From positions 1 to 11,932 of the forward strand of contig JAGAUH010000147.1 in the NCBI GenBank assembly GCA_017620875.1: 11,932 bases of DNA, written 5' to 3'. This DNA comes from Clostridia bacterium. GTDB taxonomy: Bacteria > Bacillota > Clostridia > Christensenellales > Borkfalkiaceae. The notes below the pieces were generated by a model, which did not search any database, was not told the DNA's origin, and saw only the letters and a list, made by a program, of their open reading frames with translations. The number at the start of each line of letters is the position of its first letter. Position 1 is the stretch's first letter. The translations under genes were made by a program, and so were the position numbers. Positions 6,667 to 11,932 of the stretch are shown here, piece by piece.

Positions 6667-6695
6667 TTGAAATTTTTACCATAATTTAATATAAT
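6667..6695 (+). promoter_or_regulatory. Promoter placed for a leaderless mRNA
   Basis: TTGAAA at 6667-6672, 17-base spacer, TATAAT at 6690-6695. Seven bases beyond the -10 is 6702, exactly the A of the ATG of the RluA-family frame, and no Shine-Dalgarno sequence precedes that ATG. All other genes here have strong ribosome binding sites, so a leaderless message is the simplest reading. Confidence 0.65.
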
Positions 6696-6701
6696 AAAAC
6701 T

Positions 6702-7556
6702 ATGAAAAAATACAATTTTACCGTAAACGAAACTTAAGACAACAAAATAATAAAAGATTTTTTAAAAAGCCTAGGACTATCTGACAGGTTACTATTTAAA
6801 GTAAAGTTTGGCGGTATTTTTGTAAATGGCAAAAACGTATTTTTAGACTATAGGGTAAAAAATGGAGAGCAAATAGAAATTATTATGCCAAAAGACGAGC
6901 CTAACGAATATATAGAGCCACGTTTTGTACCTTTAAAGATTATTTACGAAGACAATTATTTAATTGCCGTGCATAAACCTAGCGGTATGCTAACACACAA
7001 TACTTTTGGCGGAAACCACTCTTTAGAAAATGCCTTGGCGGGATATTTTTACCCTACCCCTTACGTTTTTAGAGGCGTTAATAGGCTAGACAAAGATACT
7101 AGCGGAATTGTTATAGTTGCAAAAGATTCTTTAATAGCAAGTATACTTAGCGAACAAATAAAAAAAGGTGATTTTAAAAAATATTACAAAGCGATAGTTT
7201 GCAATACCCCACCTAGCAAGCACGGAATTATAGAACAACCAATAAAAAAAGAAAGTGATATTAGCATTAAAAGAATAATTGATAGTAGCGGAAAACAAAG
7301 CAAAACCGAATATTTTTTAGAAAAAACTTTATCAAACAATTTATCTATTTTAAGTTATATTTTGCACACGGGAAGAACGCACCAAATAAGAGTTCACTCT
7401 GCCTTTATAGGTTGTCCGCTATACGCCGACAAATTATACGGACAAGAAATAGAAGGAAAAACTTTTTGTTTGTGCGCATACAAACTAGAACTAACCCACC
7501 CAATCAGCAAACAAAGACTTATTTTAACCACCGATTTAGATGAAAATTTATTATAA
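6702..7556 (+). pseudogene. RluA-family 23S rRNA pseudouridine synthase, interrupted at codon 12
   Basis: From the ATG at 6702 the frame reads MKKYNFTVNET, then TAA at 6735-6737, then an uninterrupted 272 codons to 7556. The part after the stop completes an S4-like N-terminal RNA-binding domain (FLKSLGLSDRLL, IFVNGKNV) and a full RluA catalytic domain. Motifs: NRLDKDTSG with the catalytic Asp, and LHTGRTHQIRVH near the C-terminus. Restored length is 284 residues, normal for the family, which isomerises uridines in rRNA. Re-initiation at ATG 6885 would give a 223-residue catalytic domain without S4, but GGAG lies 17 bases from it, too far to be a good site. A CAA-to-TAA change or a sequence error is the simplest cause. 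The gene lies between two strong terminators, so it is monocistronic. Confidence 0.8.
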
Positions 7557-7568
7557 CCTTATTTAAAA

Positions 7569-7600
7569 ACGGCTTGCAAAAATGCAAGCCGTATTTTTTA
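7569..7600. terminator. Bidirectional terminator between convergent genes
   Basis: A 10-bp stem ACGGCTTGCA (7569-7578) and TGCAAGCCGT (7583-7592) with loop AAAA, then ATTTTTTATT on the plus strand and a T-run complement on the minus strand. It ends the pseudouridine synthase frame and the minus-strand operon. Confidence 0.85.
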
Positions 7601-8122
7601 TTATATTTTTTTGTAAAGTAAAATTCTACTTAGTCCGCCGTATTTATTTAGCGTTTTATAATTTATAAAATCAGTACCTAAAAAGTTATTTAAACTGTAA
7701 TTATTTACAGGCGAAACAGTTGCGCACAAATAACTAAAACCGCAATTTTTTGCATGTTCTTGCAGTTTATTAATTAATATTTTTTGCAATCCGTTACCCC
7801 TATAACTAGGTCTTACGATAATTAGTTTTACGTTTGCAGAAGTTAGTTTATCTTGTATAACTTCTACGTCTTTTGCAAGGTTTTCCGCAGTGTCTTGCGC
7901 ATCTAACAAAATTCCAAAACCAATTAATTCGTCGTTTAAATATGCACCTAACACTAAACTATTTTTATCAAAACATACTTCTAAAGTTTCGTAAGTGTTT
8001 CTTCTTAAAAAATCGGGATCGCCGTTGTGGGCTAAAAAAGTTTCTTCTTGCACGTCTAAAAGTAAGCCTATATGCTCTTTAGTTAGTTTTTTAAAGGTTA
8101 TTTCTTTAGTATCTATCTTCAT
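7601..8122 (-). CDS. GNAT-family N-acetyltransferase, last gene of the TIR operon
   Basis: The 173-residue product has the GNAT fold: a central strand LIIVRPSY leading into the acetyl-CoA-binding motif R-P-S-Y-R-G-N-G at 104-111, followed by the helix LQKILINKLQEHAK and the strand YLCATVSPVNNYSLNNF typical of motif B. The substrate is not predictable; the first half (ETFLAHNGDPDFLRRN) is reminiscent of small-metabolite rather than ribosomal-protein acetyltransferases. AGGGGG precedes the ATG, and only eight bases separate it from the TIR-methyltransferase stop, so it is co-transcribed. It could acetylate a partner or product of that operon. Cytoplasmic. Confidence 0.8.
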   Translation of the reverse strand: MKIDTKEITFKKLTKEHIGLLLDVQEETFLAHNGDPDFLRRNTYETLEVCFDKNSLVLGAYLNDELIGFGILLDAQDTAENLAKDVEVIQDKLTSANVKLIIVRPSYRGNGLQKILINKLQEHAKNCGFSYLCATVSPVNNYSLNNFLGTDFINYKTLNKYGGLSRILLYKKI

Positions 8123-8130
8123 AATTCCCC

Positions 8131-9528
8131 CTATACCCTTGCAACGACAATTAAAAATCCGAAGTTGATAAAAGTTTCGCTAGGCAAAAACGCTTCTTCT
8201 AACTCGTCGAATTTGTCTTCTAACCAATCTCTTTCGGCAAGGATTTCTTTATTGGTTGGGTTGTTTTTTGCAGTTTGGTTTATACCATTTTTTAAAAACT
8301 TAAATATAGTATCAAAATAGGCTTCTTTTTCGGAATAGTCCATTTCGGCAGTATTTAAACCAAATTTTTCTACGCTAATATTTTTATAACCAGACCTAGT
8401 AAGTAAAGTATATAGTTCTCTACCCGACCTACGATAGCCCGTGGTATCGCACTTTGCTATCATATCAAAGGCTCTTTCAAACATAAAGTCAGGATCTGGA
8501 TAAGCCATATTTAACCCGTCGTCTATATTACGGATAAAAATAACTGCGTCTTTTTTGCAAACCTTTCTTACAGCCTTTAATAAGTGATACGGCGACTTTA
8601 AGTGGCTCATAACGGCAAGAATATTAATCCAATCGAATTTTTCTATATCGTTTTCTTCCATTATTTCTTGTAAATCGTCTATAAAGTCTTGGCTTTCTAC
8701 GTCTAGTTTATAAAATTTTGCTTTATCACTAGCAAAATCTTGATTGGCTTTATCTACGAAACTTTGGTTAAACTCTACACCGATAATTTTATCCACTTCT
8801 TGTCTATCTAGCCTTTTCATAAGGGCTTTACCATTGCCACAACCAATATCTAAAACTTTTAAATTAGATTTTCCGCTAAGATACTTTTCGTAAATTGGCA
8901 TATCGAAGTTTAAAAGAAGTTGTTGTTGAACGTTTAACCTATTTGCTTCTGACTTGTTTTCTTGAGAGAAATATTCTACCTTTTCTTCTTGATTTATATG
9001 TACCCTTTTTTTGGTGCTTTTTTGACGGGCTAAAATTGCGTTTTGAATAATTTCTTCGTAATCGGTTACGCCAACTTTATCTTTTACGATAGGAAGTAGT
9101 AAGTCGATAGAGTTAAAAGAATATACGTCGGTATACTTTATTGCGCTAATATGCTTTATTCTATCTATTTCTTGCTCGTTAAAAAATTGTTGCATAGCCT
9201 CGTCGTTATACTCAAACCCCGGTGTTGTAATAGGTAGAAAAGAAGTTAAAGGGTTGGCTAAGGCAGATTTTAACTCTTGATAAACAACGTCGTCTGCGTT
9301 AGAACACATTTCGAAAAATTTTGGTGTTAAAATTAATATAACCAAAGAAACTTGCCCTGCTATTTCTTTACAACTAGACATAAAGTTTTCGCCATAAGCA
9401 AGACATTTTGGCGCGTAAAACAACTTTAATTTATCTTTAGAATAAGTATTTAGTTCGTGATAGATAGAAGAAGCCAAAACAGAGCCTTCTCCCCTATAAC
9501 ACAAAAATACGTTATAATCGTTTTTCAT
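8131..9528 (-). CDS. TIR domain fused to class I SAM methyltransferase
   Basis: Residues 1 to about 150 look like a TIR domain: strand YNVFLCYRGEGS at 5-16, a BB-loop-like segment LFYAPKCLAYGENFMSSCKEI, the strand LVILILTPKFF and a VVYQELKSAL helix with E85 in the position of the NAD-cleaving Glu of catalytic TIRs. A charged linker (about 165-200) follows. Residues about 200-465 form a complete Rossmann methyltransferase: KVLDIGCGNG at 224-233, the acidic E252 after strand two (GVEFNQ), KLDVE with D276, and a terminal FGFLIVVAR strand. It transfers methyl groups from SAM to an unknown acceptor. AGGGAG lies before the ATG; 15 bases separate it from the upstream gene. Known TIR proteins act as NADases, signal synthases or scaffolds; fusion to a methyltransferase is unusual. 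Both domain calls rest on motifs seen here; function is inference. Confidence 0.8.
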   Translation of the reverse strand: MKNDYNVFLCYRGEGSVLASSIYHELNTYSKDKLKLFYAPKCLAYGENFMSSCKEIAGQVSLVILILTPKFFEMCSNADDVVYQELKSALANPLTSFLPITTPGFEYNDEAMQQFFNEQEIDRIKHISAIKYTDVYSFNSIDLLLPIVKDKVGVTDYEEIIQNAILARQKSTKKRVHINQEEKVEYFSQENKSEANRLNVQQQLLLNFDMPIYEKYLSGKSNLKVLDIGCGNGKALMKRLDRQEVDKIIGVEFNQSFVDKANQDFASDKAKFYKLDVESQDFIDDLQEIMEENDIEKFDWINILAVMSHLKSPYHLLKAVRKVCKKDAVIFIRNIDDGLNMAYPDPDFMFERAFDMIAKCDTTGYRRSGRELYTLLTRSGYKNISVEKFGLNTAEMDYSEKEAYFDTIFKFLKNGINQTAKNNPTNKEILAERDWLEDKFDELEEAFLPSETFINFGFLIVVARV

Positions 9529-9543
9529 TAGTATCTCCCTAAA

Positions 9544-9945
9544 TTATAAATCTGTAAAATCTTCTTTATCGCATTCTTCTATAACGATAACGTTTTTCCA
9601 AAACTTCATTTTAACCCTTGTTAAAATATCTACTTCTGGTTTTTCAGGCGTAAGTTCTATCGTAATATCTTTACACTTTATTGTTTCTCCACATTTAAAA
9701 TGTAAGGTATAAATGCCGTATGGTAAACAATAGGTAACTTCTTGCTTGCAAACTAAATCGCCAAAAGGTTCTCCGTTTAAAAACACTTCGAATTTTTGGT
9801 TGCAAGACATATACATTGCCTTGCGGTAGATAACGAGCCTACCTTCCGTTTGTGTAATAATGTTATTTGCGCAACTAGGACAAATTGCTTTTTCGTCTTT
9901 AAAATCGTGCAAAATATCGCAACACTTTGCTCTATATCTTTTCAT
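9544..9945 (-). CDS. Cys-rich zinc-knuckle/beta-domain protein, paralogue A
   Basis: A 133-residue paralogue of the gene just upstream, which it abuts (the upstream stop is 9948-9946 and this ATG is 9945-9943); GAGGAT before the ATG lies in the upstream gene. The N-terminal knuckle has C22/C25 but its first pair is degenerate: C8-C9 with H13 nearby instead of C-x-x-C, so zinc binding may be altered. Residues about 38-115 form a beta-rich domain with the shared pattern V-F-L-N-G-E-P-F-G...L-P-Y-G-x-Y-x-L-H...C, resembling PEGA/DUF2846-type small beta domains. Ten cysteines in all. The product is cytoplasmic with no signal peptide. Role unknown; genetic coupling to the TIR gene suggests a sensor, partner or substrate. 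Confidence 0.65.
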   Translation of the reverse strand: MKRYRAKCCDILHDFKDEKAICPSCANNIITQTEGRLVIYRKAMYMSCNQKFEVFLNGEPFGDLVCKQEVTYCLPYGIYTLHFKCGETIKCKDITIELTPEKPEVDILTRVKMKFWKNVIVIEECDKEDFTDL

Positions 9946-10347
9946 TTATGGCATATCCTCTTTGTTTGCTTTTTCTATTATAATTTTATTTGTCCAAAAA
10001 CCAGCCTTTATTCTTGCCTTAACGTACGCAATAGGATTTTCGGGTGTTAGTTCTACAACGAGGTCTTGACACCTACGGGTTAATCCGCAAGTACAATGCA
10101 AATTATAAGTGCCAAAAGGCAAAGAAAGTTTAACTAGTTCTTTATTAGCAATATGACCATATGGTTCTCCATTTAAATATAAACCATAACCAACCGCTAC
10201 ACCTATAGGTGAACCCATACGATAAATTGATATTTCACCTTGTGTAGCCGTTTGTAAAGCTCTACCACATTTACTACAAACACCATTTAAATTTTCTACG
10301 TCTATAACGTTTTTACAATTATTACATTTTACTCTAAATTTATCCAT
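9946..10347 (-). CDS. Zinc-knuckle/beta-domain protein, paralogue B, first operon gene
   Basis: The ATG at 10347 is chosen over the upstream in-frame TTG at 10359: GGAGG sits five bases before the ATG, the length (133) equals the paralogue, and the TTG overlaps the ribosome binding site. The N-terminus has a complete C8-x-x-C11 and C24-x-x-C27 zinc knuckle. The beta domain (about 38-115) carries Y-L-N-G-E-P-Y-G, L-P-F-G-T-Y-N-L-H and a second Cys group C85, C87, C93, then ELTPENP shared with paralogue A. It starts the four-gene operon, about 23 bases after the predicted start. Similar knuckle-plus-beta-sandwich proteins exist as uncharacterised families; no enzymatic residues are visible. Confidence 0.7.
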   Translation of the reverse strand: MDKFRVKCNNCKNVIDVENLNGVCSKCGRALQTATQGEISIYRMGSPIGVAVGYGLYLNGEPYGHIANKELVKLSLPFGTYNLHCTCGLTRRCQDLVVELTPENPIAYVKARIKAGFWTNKIIIEKANKEDMP

Positions 10348-10363
10348 TTTTTCCTCCAAAAAT

Positions 10364-10373
10364 TATACGTATA
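10364..10373. repeat. TATACGTATA palindrome, operon-side copy
   Basis: A perfect 10-bp palindrome, TATACGTATA, lies over the predicted start site (about 10370) of the minus-strand operon. An identical copy occurs at 10487-10496 on the opposite side of the intergenic region. It is a likely operator for a shared regulator. Confidence 0.55.
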
Positions 10374-10376
10374 TAA

Positions 10377-10405
10377 ATTTTAACATAAAAACAATATATT
10401 TTCAA
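10377..10405 (-). promoter_or_regulatory. Promoter of the TIR operon
   Basis: On the minus strand TTGAAA (10405-10400), a 17-base spacer and TAAAAT (10382-10377). The predicted start near 10370 falls inside the palindrome at 10364-10373, and the leader to the ATG at 10347 is about 23 bases with GGAGG. It mirrors the divergent promoter. Confidence 0.65.
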
Positions 10406-10458
10406 TATATTTTGTTAAAACGTATTAATTTTTGGGAATTTTATAATAAAATTTAATA

Positions 10459-10487
10459 TTGAAAATATTGTTTACAAGTGATATAAT
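10459..10487 (+). promoter_or_regulatory. Promoter of the oxidoreductase gene
   Basis: TTGAAA at 10459-10464, a 17-base spacer and TATAAT at 10482-10487, with TGA before the -10 (extended form). The predicted start near 10494 lies inside the palindrome at 10487-10496. Confidence 0.75.
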
Positions 10488-10496
10488 ATACGTATA
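10487..10496. repeat. TATACGTATA palindrome, oxidoreductase-side copy
   Basis: Second perfect copy of the 10-bp palindrome, beginning at the last base of the -10 hexamer of the plus-strand promoter. The two copies lie 123 bases apart, each overlapping the start of transcription, which fits one regulator acting on both divergent units. Confidence 0.55.
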
Positions 10497-10512
10497 ACAA
10501 AAAGGAGTAACT

Positions 10513-11775
10513 ATGGATAAAATTTTTACAGCGGCTATAGTTGGATGTGGCGGTAGAGGTTGCGAGGCTTACGGGAAACTTTTTTACGAGTTAAAAGATA
10601 AATATAAAGTAAATTGTCTTTGCGACGTAAACGTAAAAAAACTAGATAAATACTCTAAAATGCTAGAAGTTCCACTAGAAAATTGTTTTGATGACGAAGA
10701 TGAGTTTTTTGCTAAAAAAAGGGCTGATATTTGCGTTATTGCAACGCTTGATAAAGACCACGTTAGACAAGCAATAAAAGCACTTAAAGTAGGCTACGAT
10801 ATACTTTTAGAAAAGCCTATTACAGACGACGTTAAAGAGTGTAAAAAACTATTAAAAGCACAACAAAAATACGGTGGAAAAGTATTAGTTTGCCACGTTT
10901 TAAGATACGCCCCTGCATATATTAAAACCGCAGAACTATTAAATAGCGGAACTATTGGTAGATTAGTTGCAATACAAGCGATAGAAAGAGTAACCTATTG
11001 GCACCAAGCGCACAGTTACGTAAGGGGAAATTGGCGTAATACTAAAGACACTACCCCAATGATACTTGCCAAGTGTTGTCACGATTTAGACCTATTACAA
11101 TATTACGCAAATTCTTCTTGTACGAGTGTTTCTTCCGTTGGAGATTTAACTTTTTTTAACAAGCAAAACAAACCTAAAGACGCTAGCGATAGGTGTTTAA
11201 GTTGCAAATACGTAGATACTTGCCCATATTCTGCTAAATGCGTATATTTAGACGGTTGGAAGAAAAACGGTTGCCAACCAAACGACTGGCCATATAACGT
11301 TGTAACCATGGCTAACCCACTAACGGAAGAAGCCATTTTAGAAGGTATTAAAAACGGACCTTACGGCAGATGCGTTTTTGAGTGCGACAACGACGCAGTT
11401 GACCACCAAATTGTAGAAATGACCTTTAATAACGGCGTAAAAGCAAGCCTTACTATGACGGGATTTACCTCTACGGGTGGTAGAATTTATAGTTTTTACG
11501 GGACCTATGGCGAACTAGTACTAGACGAAAACGTTGGTGTTATAAAAGTTAGAAAATTTAACCAAGAAGAAGAAATTATTAGTTTAGATAACCTTGCCGA
11601 AGGTGGACACTCTCACGGTGGTGGCGATTACGGAATTGTAACTAGTTTATACGATATGCTTAGTGGAAAAGCAAATTTCTCTACTTCTTTAAAGGCTAGT
11701 ATAGAAAGTCATTTAATGGGAATTTATGCAGAAAAATCGCGTTTAAACGGCGGAAAAACTTATAAAATCCATTAA
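10513..11775 (+). CDS. Gfo/Idh/MocA-family NAD(P)-dependent oxidoreductase with Cys cluster
   Basis: The 420-residue product has an N-terminal Rossmann domain with GCGGRG at 11-16, the family EKP motif at 100-102, and the catalytic-region CHDLD at 189-193. These enzymes oxidise or reduce sugars, inositols and related polyols, or use a transient redox cycle as in GH109-type glycosidases. A Cys-rich insert (C228, C231, C237, C243) followed by an aromatic W-P-Y segment is seen in a subset of the family and may bind zinc. The start has AAAAAGGAG before the ATG. It is transcribed alone and divergently from the TIR operon, with a shared operator-like palindrome. Substrate unknown; a link to the alpha-galactosidase pathway at the other end is not implied by the sequence. 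Confidence 0.88.
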   Translation: MDKIFTAAIVGCGGRGCEAYGKLFYELKDKYKVNCLCDVNVKKLDKYSKMLEVPLENCFDDEDEFFAKKRADICVIATLDKDHVRQAIKALKVGYDILLEKPITDDVKECKKLLKAQQKYGGKVLVCHVLRYAPAYIKTAELLNSGTIGRLVAIQAIERVTYWHQAHSYVRGNWRNTKDTTPMILAKCCHDLDLLQYYANSSCTSVSSVGDLTFFNKQNKPKDASDRCLSCKYVDTCPYSAKCVYLDGWKKNGCQPNDWPYNVVTMANPLTEEAILEGIKNGPYGRCVFECDNDAVDHQIVEMTFNNGVKASLTMTGFTSTGGRIYSFYGTYGELVLDENVGVIKVRKFNQEEEIISLDNLAEGGHSHGGGDYGIVTSLYDMLSGKANFSTSLKASIESHLMGIYAEKSRLNGGKTYKIH

Positions 11776-11803
11776 AAATAAACTACCAATTTATTATAAA
11801 TTT

Positions 11804-11840
11804 AGCGACAAGCAAAACTGCTTGTCGCTATTATTTTTGT
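11804..11840 (+). terminator. Intrinsic terminator of the oxidoreductase gene
   Basis: An 11-bp stem AGCGACAAGCA (11804-11814) and TGCTTGTCGCT (11819-11829) with loop AAAC, then ATTATTTTTG. It lies 29 bases after the stop codon. Confidence 0.85.
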
Positions 11841-11932
11841 AAAATTTTAACAATATAAAAACTATTATTTTATACAAGATTTTAAGATAGTAAGAAGCAT
11901 ACTTTATCGGAAAATTCCGTTGGGTTTTCCGG
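11841..11932. other. Window edge, possibly the 3' part of a minus-strand gene
   Basis: No gene can be called. A 7-bp hairpin CGGAAAA/TTTTCCG (11908-11914 and 11925-11931) lies at the edge. Minus-strand frames are open through the last 30-50 bases, so the 3' end of another gene cannot be excluded. Confidence 0.25.

Noticed and set aside
9796..10069. Two overlapping plus-strand frames with hydrophobic stretches
   Set aside because: They are antisense to the zinc-knuckle paralogues, which have clear start signals, paralogy and operon spacing.
10348..10359. TTG start for paralogue B
   Set aside because: The TTG is part of the GGAGG ribosome binding site region of the ATG at 10347, which also matches the paralogue's length.
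11103..11336. Minus-strand 77-codon frame
   Set aside because: Antisense to the Cys-cluster region of the oxidoreductase; no independent start signal.
1..11932. CRISPR array, insertion sequence or rRNA
   Set aside because: No regularly spaced repeats beyond the two-unit duplication, no transposase or terminal inverted repeats, and no rRNA-like sequence were seen.

Overview
The window is AT-rich (roughly 30% GC by eye) and looks like a low-GC Bacillota genome, perhaps an uncultured gut clostridial lineage. The evidence is strong AGGAG-type ribosome binding sites, TTGAAA/TTGACA-N17-TATAAT promoters, many compact hairpin-plus-T-run terminators, a SPII lipoprotein, an M29 aminopeptidase and a GH36 enzyme. 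No rRNA, intact tRNA, CRISPR array or transposase is visible, so the taxonomic placement is inference.

Layout. 1-1635 (minus): a GH36 alpha-galactosidase-like enzyme cut by the window edge, with a promoter whose spacer holds a 20-bp perfect palindrome. 1636-2093: non-coding or decayed DNA with a terminator, an orphan tRNA T-loop-like string and short repeats. 2094-2826 (plus): an exact head-to-tail 376-bp duplication carrying two copies of an unknown 118-residue gene; the first copy has one in-frame TGA. 3028-3492 (minus): a small lipoprotein. 3594-4802 (minus): an M29 aminopeptidase with all metal ligands and a consensus promoter. 4803-5260: a long spacer with a possible 28-residue Cys-rich ORF. 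5261-6628 (plus): a CYTH-domain protein, a double zinc-ribbon protein and an unknown 124-residue protein, the first two with visible promoters. 6702-7556 (plus): an RluA-family pseudouridine synthase interrupted at codon 12 by TAA, with a promoter placed to make a leaderless mRNA. 10347-7601 (minus): a tight four-gene operon of two paralogous zinc-ribbon/beta-domain proteins, a TIR-methyltransferase fusion and a GNAT acetyltransferase. 10513-11775 (plus): a Gfo/Idh/MocA oxidoreductase, divergent from that operon.

The most interesting part is 7601-10513. A TIR domain (often an NAD-cleaving or scaffold module) is fused to a complete class I SAM methyltransferase and sits behind two Cys-rich proteins that appear to be a zinc knuckle plus a small beta-rich domain. 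The divergent oxidoreductase gene shares with this operon a matched promoter architecture and an identical TATACGTATA palindrome over both predicted start sites, suggesting co-regulation. Whether this is a defence, stress or modification system cannot be decided from sequence alone.

The stretch from about 1760 to 3500 looks like an accessory island: a decayed spacer, a recent tandem duplication and a lipoprotein whose aspartate codons are all GAT, unlike its neighbours.
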